From NCBI GenBank assembly GCA_947625775.1, contig CANQPM010000005.1, positions 1 through 64,000 of the forward strand: 64,000 nt of DNA. The letters are read 5' to 3'. Numbering within the stretch: the stretch's first letter is position 1; every line of letters begins with the position of its first letter. Made by a program: the position numbers and the translations under genes. This document shows, piece after piece, positions 24,431 through 34,085 of the stretch. The stretch comes from an uncultured Lachnospiraceae bacterium (GTDB taxonomy: Bacteria; Bacillota; Clostridia; Lachnospirales; Lachnospiraceae). The notes beneath the pieces were generated by a model. It searched no databases. It had not been told where the DNA came from and saw only the letters and a list, made by a program, of their open reading frames with translations.

Positions 24431-24773
24431 TTTTTCCTCATTTCTGCGTTGCTTGTATGCGCAAAATCATAAATTTATACAGGATATATGCCGCAACGCA
24501 AGCGTGGGCCTGTACTTTGCATTAGCCCTTATTCCTGCGGGCAATGCGCCAAGCCTGCAGAATAAACAGGCAATTTGGCGGATGCCGTGTGGTGTCTGGC
24601 TTAGAAAATTGTGCGCATGGCAATATTTTTATAGACATTTATATTTTATCGTTTTGGCGGTGTATTGTCCAGAAAATTTTCAAAAAACGGAGGGTAATTA
24701 ATAGCTTTTGTCCAATAAGTATGATAAAATAGAAAAAATGGGTGTTTAGGCTTACAGGCAGAGGTGAAGGTTC
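24431..24773. other. Divergent intergenic region between SPFH and kinase genes
   Basis: This 343-bp gap must hold promoters for both the SPFH gene (-) and the hybrid kinase (+). No frame is convincing. The right-hand 80 bases are AT-rich and contain AGTATGATAAAATAG near 24719, a possible -10 for the kinase, without a clear -35. The left half has GC-rich patches with no clear dyad. Confidence 0.35.
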
Positions 24774-27700
24774 GTGGAGATTGAAGATTACAAGATGCTT
24801 TTGGACTCGATGCATTCGACGGGAATATATGTCATACGTGAGGACAATCATGAAATCCTGTACCTGAACAGGCATGTAAGGGAAATCGTTCCCGCAGCCT
24901 GTGAGGGCATGATTTGCAATGAGGTATTTTCGGGCGCATGCGGCAACTGTCCGCTTTTATATATGGGTGAAAAGAATGAGGGCAGGGCAGTGCATTACGA
25001 CAGTCCTTTTGGAAGCATAATAGATGTAACCGCCACGCGCATAACGTGGCAGGGCGACATTCCTGCCATTATGCTGCAGATTACTCCGCACGCCGAGACT
25101 GCGGGCTATACCTACAACCGTATTTTGCGGGCAAATCTGACTACTGACAGCTTTGGGATAGTCAGGGAAGATGAAAACAATACCCTTTTGGACTATGGAC
25201 ACCAGATACACAGCCTGTCGGAGTGGTTTCGCAGCTTTTTGAAAAACGGCAATGTCTACATAAGGGACATAGGGCGCTTTGAAAAATTTATCCGCATAGA
25301 ATATCTGCGCGAGGAGTTCAAAAAGGGCAAAAGGACACTCAGCTGCACGTACAGGCGCAAGGTCTCAGATGTATATAGGTGGTACACAATGGAGATTGTG
25401 CCCGATTATGATTATGCGGACGACAACCAGACGGTGATGCTCTATGTCAAAGACGTGCAGGACGCGTACAGGAAGGGGCTGGAATTTGAGGAGAGCAATA
25501 TCCGCCATAAGGAGATACTTAAATCCGTCAGCGAGAAGAATTTTGGCATTTACATTATTGAGCTTTCCACGGGCATGATAAGCCCCACGCTTGTTTCCGA
25601 AGATATGAAGGATTTGCTTGAGCAGGGCATAGTTGAGTGGAATGCCGTGCTTGGCAAGATGGTTATGAGGTATTTCCACCCTGAGAGCAGGGAGGATATG
25701 CTGAATAATTTCTCATGGGAGGCGCTTAAAGCGGCAAGCGTCGGGAATGAGAAAAAGAAATCCCTGCTTTGCAGGCGAATGCTTTACGGAAAATATCACT
25801 ATGTATCCGTGGCGGCGCATTTTTACACGGATGATGAGGGCGGGGCGTATGCCATTCTTGTCCAGCAGGACGTTGACGAGCACACGCGCGAGGAGATAAA
25901 GCGTTCGCAGAGCGACAAGCGCATATCAGCGATTATAAAATCCCATTACAATGTTATGAATATAGTGGATTTGGAGACGGGAATATGCGAGCGCTCATAC
26001 CTTGACATAGAGGAACCGCAGAAGGAGAACCGCATAGGCGACTGGGACCACTATTTAAATAAGGCGAGCGGCGATTTTATAGATGAGCGCGACGCAAAGC
26101 GCTTTTTGAGCGTGCTTTCGCTCAGCGCACTGCGTGCGGAGGCGGACAAGGTAGAGGATTTTGATGAATTTACATATCAATTCAGGACAAAGCACGATAC
26201 GGTAAAGTGGCTGGAGGAGCAGGTATTTTTCAGCCGGCAGGATAAAAATGTCCTTGTGAGCATTTTGGGGAGGGACATCACGCAGAGAAAGCTAAAGGAG
26301 GACGCGGCGCTTGAGGCGGAGCGGGAAAAGCAGCATATCATCAACAGCCTCAGCACCCTGTTCTTTTCGATATATTATCTTGACCTCCGCATGGAAACGC
26401 TGCATCCGATAATACAGATGGGCGCGGTGGGCGAGGTGCTCAAACAGGAGGCGGAGTGCGAGGAGGTATTTGCGCTGTATGCGCAGAACTTTGTCCACCC
26501 TGACGACCGCGCTGAATATCTGGAAAAAATGAACTGTCGCTATATACGTGAGACGCTTGGCAGCGAGCGCCCGTTTATCGCCGTGGAGTACCGTATTCTT
26601 GACAAGGACAATGTCGGCATAAATGATGAATATTCATGGGTGCGCGCGACCGTGCTGATTGCCCAGAGCGAGGGCGGTGTGCCCGTAAAGGCGCTGTATG
26701 TCGCACAGGACGTGACAGAGAGCAAGCGCAGGGAGGAGCTTGAACAGAAGATGCTCAAAGAGGCGTGCGAGGCGGCAAACCACGCAAGCGCGGCAAAAAG
26801 CGAGTTCCTCTCAAAGATGAGCCATGACATACGCACGCCGATGAACGCGATAATAGGCATGGCGACGATAGCCCAGCTCCATATAAGGAACACGCAGAAG
26901 GTGGAGGACTGCCTTAACAAAATCGATGCCGCGAGCAAGCATCTTCTTTCGCTCATAAATAATGTGCTGGACATGAGCAAAATCGAGTCGGGAAAGATAA
27001 CGCTTGCAGAGGAGGAGTTTAACTTAAACGAGCTTCTGCAGGGAGTGCTTGACACGGTGCGCCCGTCGGTGCAGTCAAAAATGCATGAGATAAGGCTTAC
27101 AGTCGGTGATATAGAGCATAGGGAGCTTATTGGAGATGTGATGCGCCTGCAGCAGGTATTTATAAATATCCTCGGAAATTCAATAAAGTACACGCCGCCT
27201 GGCGGGAAGCTGGAGTTTAGGGTGAAGGAAAGACCTTCGCAGGCGCCAGGGTACGGGTGCTTTGTGTTTGAGTTTGAGGACAACGGCATAGGAATGTCGC
27301 AGGAGTATATTGAGCAGATTTTTGAGCCGTTTAGCCGCGCCGAGGATTCGCGCGTGAGCAAGATAGAGGGGACAGGCTTAGGCATGCCGATAGCGCTCAA
27401 CATCATACGCAGAATGAACGGCAGCATAGATATAAAGAGCGAGGTCAATGTCGGCTCCTGCTTCATAGTTACGATATTCCTGAAATACCATGACAAGCCT
27501 ATAGAAAGAAAAGACGAATTTGCAAATCAGGTGCGTCAGTATGAGGACGTCGATTTGGGCGGAAAGCGTATTCTGCTTGTGGAGGACAATGAGCTTAACC
27601 GCGAGATTGCGGCGGAGATAATAAGCGACCTTGGCATAAAGGTTGAGAGCGCGGAGGACGGTAAGGAAGCGCTTGACATATATCTTGAAAAGGGTGCGGG

Positions 27701-27947
27701 CTACTATGATCTTATTTTCATGGATATACAGATGCCCGTAATGAACGGCTATCAGGCGACGGAGGCAATACGCGCGTCAGGGCAGGAGGACGCAAGGACT
27801 GTCCCGATAGTCGCAATGACGGCAAACGCGTTTACAGAGGATATAATCGCGAGCAAAAACGCGGGCATGAACGAGCATATAACAAAGCCGCTCAGTCTTG
27901 AACAGCTTGTAGGCTGCATAGTGAGATGGACAGAGAGGGCGCAGTGA
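24774..27947 (+). CDS. PAS-containing hybrid histidine kinase
   Basis: A 1057-residue soluble protein starting at GTG, with GAGGTGAAGG just before it. Several PAS-like sensory regions occupy the first ~660 residues; the first has a Cys-rich loop (CNEVFSGACGNCPLLYM) of the kind seen in clostridial PAS kinases. The HisKA domain carries His684 in KMSHDIRTPMNAIIGM; the ATPase domain shows EFEDNGIGMS and EGTGLGMPIA. A C-terminal receiver has Asp984 in IFMDIQMPVMNG and KPLSLEQL. No membrane segment is evident, so it senses a cytosolic signal. The gene is 55 bases from the REC-HD-GYP-GGDEF gene, which is likely its output. A final transfer step to that receiver would need an HPt protein (see 15603). 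Confidence 0.92.
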   Translation: MEIEDYKMLLDSMHSTGIYVIREDNHEILYLNRHVREIVPAACEGMICNEVFSGACGNCPLLYMGEKNEGRAVHYDSPFGSIIDVTATRITWQGDIPAIMLQITPHAETAGYTYNRILRANLTTDSFGIVREDENNTLLDYGHQIHSLSEWFRSFLKNGNVYIRDIGRFEKFIRIEYLREEFKKGKRTLSCTYRRKVSDVYRWYTMEIVPDYDYADDNQTVMLYVKDVQDAYRKGLEFEESNIRHKEILKSVSEKNFGIYIIELSTGMISPTLVSEDMKDLLEQGIVEWNAVLGKMVMRYFHPESREDMLNNFSWEALKAASVGNEKKKSLLCRRMLYGKYHYVSVAAHFYTDDEGGAYAILVQQDVDEHTREEIKRSQSDKRISAIIKSHYNVMNIVDLETGICERSYLDIEEPQKENRIGDWDHYLNKASGDFIDERDAKRFLSVLSLSALRAEADKVEDFDEFTYQFRTKHDTVKWLEEQVFFSRQDKNVLVSILGRDITQRKLKEDAALEAEREKQHIINSLSTLFFSIYYLDLRMETLHPIIQMGAVGEVLKQEAECEEVFALYAQNFVHPDDRAEYLEKMNCRYIRETLGSERPFIAVEYRILDKDNVGINDEYSWVRATVLIAQSEGGVPVKALYVAQDVTESKRREELEQKMLKEACEAANHASAAKSEFLSKMSHDIRTPMNAIIGMATIAQLHIRNTQKVEDCLNKIDAASKHLLSLINNVLDMSKIESGKITLAEEEFNLNELLQGVLDTVRPSVQSKMHEIRLTVGDIEHRELIGDVMRLQQVFINILGNSIKYTPPGGKLEFRVKERPSQAPGYGCFVFEFEDNGIGMSQEYIEQIFEPFSRAEDSRVSKIEGTGLGMPIALNIIRRMNGSIDIKSEVNVGSCFIVTIFLKYHDKPIERKDEFANQVRQYEDVDLGGKRILLVEDNELNREIAAEIISDLGIKVESAEDGKEALDIYLEKGAGYYDLIFMDIQMPVMNGYQATEAIRASGQEDARTVPIVAMTANAFTEDIIASKNAGMNEHITKPLSLEQLVGCIVRWTERAQ

Positions 27948-28002
27948 CGGCATAAACGTAAGCTGCATACAGCATGCGCCATGCGCAGAAATGAGGAAAA
28001 GT

Positions 28003-30078
28003 ATGAATGATAACACGGTAAATGTAAATGCGGATATTTTGATTGTAGATGACGACAGGCTCAATATCGCTGTAGCGCAGAAAATTCTTGAAAAGAATTA
28101 TAAGGTAATATCGGCGAGGTCTGGCGAGGAGGCTCTGGAGGTTTTGAAAAAATGCGTGCCCAAGCTGATTCTGCTTGACCTGCATATGCCAGGAATGAAT
28201 GGCAAGGACACTATGCGCGAAATCCAAAAAAACAGCGTTTGGAGAAAAATTCCCATTATATTTCTGACAGGCGATTCCAATCCCGAGACGGAAAATGAGT
28301 GCCTGCTGCTGGGCGCGGCGGACTTTATTGTAAAGCCCTTTGTGCCTATGGTTATGCAGAGCCGCATAAGCCGCACGATAGAGCTTTATGAGCTTCGCGA
28401 GGATTTGGAGACTCGCCTTGAAGAAAAGACGCAGCTTGTAGAAAAGGTATCGCTAAACTCCATTATGGCGATAGCAAACACGATAGACGCAAAGGACGCT
28501 TATACCTCTGGACATTCCATAAGAGTGGCGGTATGCGCGGAGGCGATAGCTGAGAGGCTTGGCTGGAGCGAGGAGGAGATACAGAATATCCACTATATCG
28601 CGCTTTTGCATGACATAGGAAAAATCGGCGTTCCCGATTCTATACTGAACAAGCCGACCAGACTTAGCAAGGAGGAATTTGACATTATTAAAAAGCACCC
28701 CATTATAGGCAACGATATCTTAAAGGATATCCGCATGATAAAAAATGTGGCGGAGGGAGCGCTTTACCATCACGAGAGATACGACGGAAAGGGATATCCG
28801 TATGGGCTTAAAGGCGAGGATATCCCGATTTGCGCGCGCATCATAGGCATAGCCGACAGCTATGATGCGATGACTTCAAACCGCATATACAGGGGAAAGC
28901 TCTCAAGCGAGAAGGTTATAGAGGAATTTGAGAATAACAGGGGTACGCAGTTTGATCCAGAGCTTACGGATTTGTTTGTAGCTATGCTCAGGGAGGGCTT
29001 TTGCGTACACAGGACAGGTGCGCGCGTGGGCGACGGTGACGCGGCATCGGAGGAAAGGGAAGCCGAGATGGTCAAGGAGAGCAGCAAGCTCCTCAACAAG
29101 ATAATCGCGGAATACACGGCGGGCGTCAAAAATGAGGCTTCCATAGATGCGCTGACGGGCTTAAGCAACCGCAGCTGCGGTGAGGCTGGGATAGATATGT
29201 TCCTGCATAACCAACGCGCGGGGGCGCTGCTGATGCTTGATATGGACAATTTCAAGGCGGTAAACGATACATACGGGCATATTGCGGGCGACAACGCTAT
29301 CAAGGCTATGGCTGAGGTGCTTAAAAACAATGCGGGCGAGGGCGATATAGTTTTCAGGCTGGGCGGCGACGAGTTTGTCGTGCTGCTTGCGAATATTACG
29401 GAGAAGGAAAAGATACAGGAGAAATGCCAGGGCATCATAGACGGCTTTACGGAAAAGAAAAAGAGCATGAACTGGGGACGGCTTGTGACTGTTTCTATAG
29501 GAGTGGCTGTCACGCCGCTTGACGGGCGGAATTACAAGACGCTCTATCACAAGGCGGACAAGGCGCTCTATTATATAAAGAAAAACGGCAAGAATGCATA
29601 CGCCTTTTATGACAATGGCGAGGACATAGCGGACACAGGCAGGACTGGAAAAGATCTTGAACATATCCGCTGTATAATAGAAGGGAGTATGGACAAGACA
29701 GACGGCATTTTTCAGGTGGAGTATGAGGAGCTGCAGACGCTTTACAGCTATATTTCAAGGTGCGTAAAGCGCGACGGCGAAAAGGTGCAGACGATTCTCT
29801 TTACGATAAGCGCCATGAACAACGGCAGGACAGATAATGAGGTGTTTGAAAACGCTATGGCGGCGCTAGAGGTGGCGGCGGCATCATCGCTGCGCATGGT
29901 TGACATAGGCAGCCGCTACAGCAGCGTGCAGTATTTTATAATACTTATAGGTACGGACATTGACAATGGCAGAATGGTCGCGGAGAGAGTGATGAAGCAG
30001 TTTTACAAGATACATGCCAACTCAAATATTGTTGTTTCGTATGATATACAGACAATGATTTCAGGCATAAAACATTAA
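28003..30078 (+). CDS. REC-HD-GYP-GGDEF response regulator (c-di-GMP turnover)
   Basis: About 691 residues from the ATG at 28003 (GAGGA before it lies within a longer in-frame alternative at 27991). A receiver has Asp59 in LILLDLHMPG. The HD-GYP domain holds HDIGK with His203, then HHERYDGKGYP, the residues that bind metal and c-di-GMP for hydrolysis. The GGDEF domain has an intact GGDEF at 454-458, so it should make c-di-GMP from GTP. The last ~130 residues (from about 560) resemble a second, degenerate GGDEF-type fold without the motif. Opposing activities in one chain imply control by phosphorylation. A strong terminator follows. It almost certainly works with the kinase directly upstream. 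Confidence 0.92.
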   Translation: MNDNTVNVNADILIVDDDRLNIAVAQKILEKNYKVISARSGEEALEVLKKCVPKLILLDLHMPGMNGKDTMREIQKNSVWRKIPIIFLTGDSNPETENECLLLGAADFIVKPFVPMVMQSRISRTIELYELREDLETRLEEKTQLVEKVSLNSIMAIANTIDAKDAYTSGHSIRVAVCAEAIAERLGWSEEEIQNIHYIALLHDIGKIGVPDSILNKPTRLSKEEFDIIKKHPIIGNDILKDIRMIKNVAEGALYHHERYDGKGYPYGLKGEDIPICARIIGIADSYDAMTSNRIYRGKLSSEKVIEEFENNRGTQFDPELTDLFVAMLREGFCVHRTGARVGDGDAASEEREAEMVKESSKLLNKIIAEYTAGVKNEASIDALTGLSNRSCGEAGIDMFLHNQRAGALLMLDMDNFKAVNDTYGHIAGDNAIKAMAEVLKNNAGEGDIVFRLGGDEFVVLLANITEKEKIQEKCQGIIDGFTEKKKSMNWGRLVTVSIGVAVTPLDGRNYKTLYHKADKALYYIKKNGKNAYAFYDNGEDIADTGRTGKDLEHIRCIIEGSMDKTDGIFQVEYEELQTLYSYISRCVKRDGEKVQTILFTISAMNNGRTDNEVFENAMAALEVAAASSLRMVDIGSRYSSVQYFIILIGTDIDNGRMVAERVMKQFYKIHANSNIVVSYDIQTMISGIKH

Positions 30079-30118
30079 GAAAGTCTAAGGCGATAAAAGA
30101 CATCGCCTAAGACTTTCT
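30078..30118 (+). terminator. Intrinsic terminator after the HD-GYP-GGDEF gene
   Basis: AGAAAGTCTAAGGCGAT and ATCGCCTAAGACTTTCT pair over 17 bases with one mismatch and a 7-base loop. The stem begins at the last base of the stop codon. The U-rich stretch is short (AAATGTTTAG), but the stem is long and no other gene end is near. Confidence 0.7.
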
Positions 30119-30179
30119 AAATGTTTAGAAAAAACGCAGGGGCGGCGTTTTTTCGTGGCTTTGGTTTGTTGGAGGGACA

Positions 30180-31154
30180 ATGAAATGGGAGGGATACATT
30201 ATGCGGGATGGGTGCAGTGAGCCGTGGATTTTGCAGCGGGCTGATCCTTTTATATGCAGGGATGGGAATGGAAAATATTATTTTACTGCGTCGGTGCCGT
30301 CATATGACAGGATTGTGCTTAGATGCGCTGATACTTTGGCTGGAATTGCAGACGCGGAGGAAGTGACAATATGGGAAAAGCATGCGTCGGGAATTATGGG
30401 AGCGCATATCTGGGCGCCTGAGCTGCACAGCATTGGCGGTAAATGGTACATATATTTTGCGGCAGGGGCTAAGGAGGACATTTGGGCGATACGCCCTTAT
30501 GTGCTTGAATGCGCTGATAATGATCCCATGAAAGGCGAATGGCGTGAGCTTGGGAAAATGCAGGGCGCGGACGGCGACGAGCTTTCGTTTAATTCATTTT
30601 CGCTTGATGCGACGATTTTTGAGAGCGGAGGAAAGCTTTATTTCGTATGGGCGGAAAAGGCGAACACGGAGCAGGCGGCATCAAACCTTTACATAGCTGA
30701 GATGGCATCTCCCAACAAGCTAAAAACGCCGCGGGCGCTTTTGACGACGCCTGATTATGACTGGGAGAAGGTTGGTTTTTGGGTGAACGAGGGACCGGCG
30801 GTGATAAAAAAGGACTGGAGGATTTTTCTCACCTATTCGGCAAGCGATACAGGTCCTGCGTATTGCATGGGCATGCTTACGGCAGACGAGCGCGGCGATT
30901 TGCTCAATCCGCTTTCATGGAAAAAGGAAAGCCAGCCAGTATTAAAATCAGACGAAACGCTGGAGATATACGGGCCTGGGCATAATTCATTTACTACAGA
31001 TGAGAAGGGCAATGACATTCTTGTCTACCACGCGCGCAAGGAGAGCAAGATTGAGGGCGATCCGCTTTACAATCCCAACAGGCACACCTTTCTTATGAAG
31101 GTGGAGTGGGAGAACGGCAGACCTGTATTTGATTACAAAAATAATATAATGTAA
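30180..31154 (+). CDS. Glycoside hydrolase family 43 (arabinosidase/xylosidase type)
   Basis: A 324-residue protein without signal peptide, hence cytosolic. Five-bladed propeller hallmarks are visible: the general base Asp22 in RADPFICRD, the pKa-modulating Asp143 in SLDATIF, and the acid Glu204 in VNEGPAV. IMGAHIWAPELH and YGPGHNSF further support GH43. The family removes arabinose or xylose from arabinan and arabinoxylan oligosaccharides. Two starts compete: 30180, whose GGAGGG is very close (4 bases), and 30201, whose GGAGGG lies at ideal distance; both keep the whole domain. The GH51 arabinofuranosidase starts 12 bases downstream, so the two form an operon for arabinosyl side-chain removal inside the cell. 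Confidence 0.9.
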   Translation: MKWEGYIMRDGCSEPWILQRADPFICRDGNGKYYFTASVPSYDRIVLRCADTLAGIADAEEVTIWEKHASGIMGAHIWAPELHSIGGKWYIYFAAGAKEDIWAIRPYVLECADNDPMKGEWRELGKMQGADGDELSFNSFSLDATIFESGGKLYFVWAEKANTEQAASNLYIAEMASPNKLKTPRALLTTPDYDWEKVGFWVNEGPAVIKKDWRIFLTYSASDTGPAYCMGMLTADERGDLLNPLSWKKESQPVLKSDETLEIYGPGHNSFTTDEKGNDILVYHARKESKIEGDPLYNPNRHTFLMKVEWENGRPVFDYKNNIM

Positions 31155-31166
31155 AGGAGTAAAACA

Positions 31167-32672
31167 ATGGCAAAGCTTTTTATCAATGAGAAAAACAAAA
31201 AAGGGCATATCAACGCTGAGCTTTACGGCAATTTTTCAGAGCATTTGGGCAGATGCATTTATGAAGGGATTTACGTGGGTGAAAATTCGGATATTCCAAA
31301 TACAAACGGCATGAGAAATGACGTTGTGGCGGCGCTGAAGGAGATGAAGCTTCCTGTGCTGCGCTGGCCGGGCGGCTGTTTTGCTGACGAATATCACTGG
31401 AAAGACGGAATAGGCCCCAAAGAAACAAGAAAGAAAATGGTAAACACGCACTGGGGTGGCGTCACCGAGGACAACAGCTTTGGCACGCATGAGTTTTTGG
31501 AACTTTGCGGGCAGCTTGGCTGCAAGACATATATAAACGGAAATGTCGGCAGCGGCACAGTGCAGGAGATGTCCGAGTGGGTTGAGTATATGACCTTTGA
31601 CGGAGTGTCGCCTATGTCTGAGCTTAGAAAGAAAAATGGACACGAAAAGGCGTGGAAGGTAGATTATTTCGGCGTAGGCAATGAGAACTGGGGCTGCGGC
31701 GGAAATATGACGCCAGGCTACTATGCAAATCTTTACAGAAGATATCAAACGTATGTGAGGGTTTACGATTCAAATAAGCCTATATTTAAGGTATGCGGCG
31801 GGCCAAACGCGGGTGATGCGTACTGGACAGAGGAGGTATTAAAGACCTGCTTTGAAAATGTGCCGAAGGAATCCCATGGGCTGATGAACGGTCTTTCAAT
31901 GCATTATTATACTGTCCCGGGCGATTGGAGTGTTAAGGGCAGCGCGACGGAGTTTGACGATAAGGAGTGGTACAAGACGCTTTCCAAGGCGCTTTATATC
32001 GAAAGCCTCATCAATATGCACGGCGGAATAATGGACAAGTACGATCCCGACAAGAAAATCGGGCTTATCGTTGACGAGTGGGGCACATGGTTTGATTGCG
32101 AGCCAGGCACAAATCCTGGATTTTTGTACCAGCAGAATACAATGCGCGATGCGCTTGTCGCCGGCTTATCGCTCAATGTATTCAACAAGCACTGCGACCG
32201 CGTGAAGATGGCGAATATCGCGCAGCTTGTAAATGTGCTGCAGGCGGTAATACTCACAGACGGGCCTAAGATGCTGCTCACCCCGACATACCACGTATTC
32301 CATATGTACAAGCATCATCAGGACGCGGAGCTTGTAGACAGCTTTATCGAGGGCGTAAGGACTATCGGCGAGGAGGAGGAATATATGGTTCCGAGCCTTC
32401 AGGAGTCGGCGTCAATTGATAAAGACGGGGTTATCACAATCACGATAAATAATCTTTCAACGAAGGACAGTGAGGATATGGAGATTGCGTTTGCGGAGCT
32501 CAAGCCAAGCGAGGTTACGTCGGCGATTTTGACAAATGAAGCGCATGCGCACAATACCTTTGAAAATCCTGACAAGGTTAAGGAGACTGAGTTTAAGGAC
32601 TTTACAGTGACAGACAAGGGCATAAGCTTCAAGCTGCCCGCCTGCAGCGTTATACAGTTCCGTGTAAAATAA
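31167..32672 (+). CDS. abfA: Alpha-N-arabinofuranosidase, GH51
   Basis: A 501-residue cytosolic enzyme with AAGGAG upstream. The (beta/alpha)8 barrel signatures are present: [17 protein letters not shown], the acid/base Glu173 in [11 protein letters not shown], and the nucleophile Glu304 in IVDEWGTWF. The C-terminal beta-sandwich is complete ([12 protein letters not shown]-type stretch and a final SVIQFRVK). It cleaves terminal alpha-L-arabinofuranosyl residues with retention, releasing L-arabinose from arabino-oligosaccharides. It forms an operon with the GH43 gene. Arabinose would be passed to the pentose phosphate route; a xylulokinase is encoded 16 kb away at 49111. Confidence 0.95.
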   Translation: MAKLFINEKNKKGHINAELYGNFSEHLGRCIYEGIYVGENSDIPNTNGMRNDVVAALKEMKLPVLRWPGGCFADEYHWKDGIGPKETRKKMVNTHWGGVTEDNSFGTHEFLELCGQLGCKTYINGNVGSGTVQEMSEWVEYMTFDGVSPMSELRKKNGHEKAWKVDYFGVGNENWGCGGNMTPGYYANLYRRYQTYVRVYDSNKPIFKVCGGPNAGDAYWTEEVLKTCFENVPKESHGLMNGLSMHYYTVPGDWSVKGSATEFDDKEWYKTLSKALYIESLINMHGGIMDKYDPDKKIGLIVDEWGTWFDCEPGTNPGFLYQQNTMRDALVAGLSLNVFNKHCDRVKMANIAQLVNVLQAVILTDGPKMLLTPTYHVFHMYKHHQDAELVDSFIEGVRTIGEEEEYMVPSLQESASIDKDGVITITINNLSTKDSEDMEIAFAELKPSEVTSAILTNEAHAHNTFENPDKVKETEFKDFTVTDKGISFKLPACSVIQFRVK

Positions 32673-32755
32673 ATATGCGGCAGGAAATTGCAGGTATCTG
32701 TTCAGCAGCGTTTTGCAGCTGCTTTAAATGGCATTAAAAACAGAGGGGTTATCAT

Positions 32756-33019
32756 ATGCAAGAGGGAAATAATCCGCAAAAGCGCTGTTTAAAATGTCTT
32801 TTGCGGGAGATGAGCCAGGAAGCGTACATGGAAAACCTGTATTCCTACATAAACCGTTTAGACGAGGACATCAAAGCAGACAAGGCGCTCTATGAGGAGC
32901 GCCTGTCTGTTTGTAAAGAGTGCGATTACCTCACAGACGGAATGTGCAGGGCATGCGGGTGCTTCGTCGAGCTGCGCGCCGTAATCGCAAATAATTCATG
33001 CTCGTATGGAAAGTGGTGA
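32756..33019 (+). CDS. DUF6171-like cysteine-rich protein
   Basis: An 87-residue protein with GAGGGG before its ATG. Cysteine pairs CLKCLL near the N-terminus and CKECDYL, then CRACGCFVELRA, are typical of the DUF6171 family of small clostridial proteins, which has no known function and probably binds zinc. A helical middle (YINRLDEDIKADKALYEERL) links the two parts. It lies alone between abfA and a decayed toxin-antitoxin pair. Confidence 0.75.
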   Translation: MQEGNNPQKRCLKCLLREMSQEAYMENLYSYINRLDEDIKADKALYEERLSVCKECDYLTDGMCRACGCFVELRAVIANNSCSYGKW

Positions 33020-33078
33020 GGGGGCGCGGACTTTGCAGGAAATAACATTAGGTGAATTGATTGAAAATTTTAGAATAT

Positions 33079-33362
33079 ATGGCGAATGTAAATGTAACAA
33101 TCCGCACGGATGAGAGCATAAAGCGGCAAGCGGACGAACTTTTTTCTGATTTGGGAATGTCCTTATCCAGGGCGATTACTGTATTTTTAAGACAGTCGTT
33201 AAGGGAGCAGGCAATACCGTTTCAAATTAAGCGTGATGTGATATGCCGAACAGGGATACTCTGGAAGCAATCGAAGAAGTAAAACATCTAAAAAATGATC
33301 CCAATAAAAAAACGTACAATTCCTTTGATGAAATTTTAAGAGAAGTTGAAAATGATGTATAA
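33079..33362 (+). pseudogene. Frameshifted RelB/DinJ-family antitoxin
   Basis: The first part reads MANVNVTIRTDESIKRQADE and continues LGMSLSRAITVFLRQSL and IPFQIKRD, a standard RelB/DinJ ribbon-helix-helix antitoxin. At 33232-33241 the pentamer GTGAT is repeated in tandem; this shifts the frame, and translation then ends at 33282. In the other frame the expected C-terminus continues intact from 33244: MPNRDTLEAIEEVKHLKND and NSFDEILREVENDV, ending at 33362, where the toxin would begin with a stop-start overlap. Removing one GTGAT unit would restore the whole antitoxin, so the damage is recent or the result of slippage. Confidence 0.8.
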
Positions 33363-33402
33363 AATTGTAACAACTGGAAAATTGCCTTATAATCTGCCTT
33401 GA
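33355..33402 (+). pseudogene. Stump of the partner toxin (RelE/YafQ type)
   Basis: Sixteen codons starting at an ATG that overlaps the antitoxin stop: MYKIVTTGKLPYNLP then TGA. The opening MYKIVTTGKF is that of YafQ/RelE-superfamily mRNA interferases, which normally run ~90 residues. Everything after about residue 9 is missing, so the toxin is dead, which explains why the antitoxin could decay. Confidence 0.6.
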
Positions 33403-33501
33403 ACCCAAGGTATCATAAGAAGGCGTGGAAAGATATTGCGAAGTTTATGTATCAGCAAGGTTTGCGCGTATGGAAAATTATTTATGGAAAGGATAGTAAT
33501 C

Positions 33502-33910
33502 ATGAAGTCATTAAAAAGAAACATTATTATTGGCATTTTTACTGGTATTAATCGGTGGCGCATATATTGTTCATATGAAATCAAGCGTAGGGTATGATGC
33601 GGCAATATCTTTAGCTTGTACTGGACAGAAATACGAAGAAAAATACAACAACGGTTATTTGACTTTTTCAATAGATACTCCTGACGGTTCAATTATTAAA
33701 AATATTAGGGTTGATAGTTCTGAGATGGAAAAAGATTTGAGTTCTAATGATATACAGGAGATAATAGGTCTTCTTATCTTTCTGGAACTGCCCAATCAAG
33801 TTATTTCAGAAAAACATTTAGATGTCAAAACAATGGATGCTCTTGAATTATTGACAGATACAGATATGTATGATGACTATTTTCGAATTGCTGACTATTC
33901 GACAAAATAA
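33502..33910 (+). pseudogene. Membrane-anchored protein with early frameshift
   Basis: The ATG at 33502 has AAAGGA eight bases before it, a good site, but its frame (MKSLKRNIIIG) closes after a few dozen codons. The coding pattern continues in another frame from about 33515: ETLLLAFLLVLIGGAYIV, a membrane segment, followed by ~95 extracytoplasmic residues. One extra A in the AAAAA run near 33512 would explain the shift. If the frameshift is real the product must start at the TTG at 33530, which lacks a ribosome site. The family is not recognised. A terminator hairpin follows at 33921. Confidence 0.5.
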
Positions 33911-33920
33911 TATTTTTACA

Positions 33921-33956
33921 TAGTGTCTGCTTTCTGGTAACAAAAAGCAGACACTA
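33921..33956 (+). terminator. Intrinsic terminator
   Basis: TAGTGTCTGCTTT and AAAGCAGACACTA form a perfect 13-bp stem with a 10-base loop, 11 bases after the stop of the 33502 gene. The following bases ATAGGCATG are not U-rich, so strength is uncertain. Confidence 0.6.
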
Positions 33957-34018
33957 ATAGGCATGTTGATTGCTCTAGGATATATACTTAGATTGTCGTG
34001 CTTGCCTCCAATTTATTC

Positions 34019-34048
34019 TTTACAACCCCAATGATATAGCGCTATAAT
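34019..34048 (+). promoter_or_regulatory. Probable promoter of the Rpn nuclease gene
   Basis: TTTACA at 34019-34024 and TATAAT at 34043-34048 are spaced by 18 bases. The distance to the ATG at 34086 is 38 bases, and AAAGGAGC lies in between as ribosome site. Confidence 0.6.
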
Positions 34049-34085
34049 AAAGTTAACAAAACAGCATTTACTAAAGGAGCAGTGA

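Noticed and set aside
26540-27496. 318-codon minus-strand frame opposite the histidine kinase
   Set aside because: Shadow of a GC-richer gene with biased third positions; Ser/Leu-rich composition typical of antisense frames, no ribosome site.
28860-29513. 217-codon minus-strand frame opposite the GGDEF region
   Set aside because: Antisense shadow; the plus-strand protein has intact HD-GYP and GGDEF motifs there.
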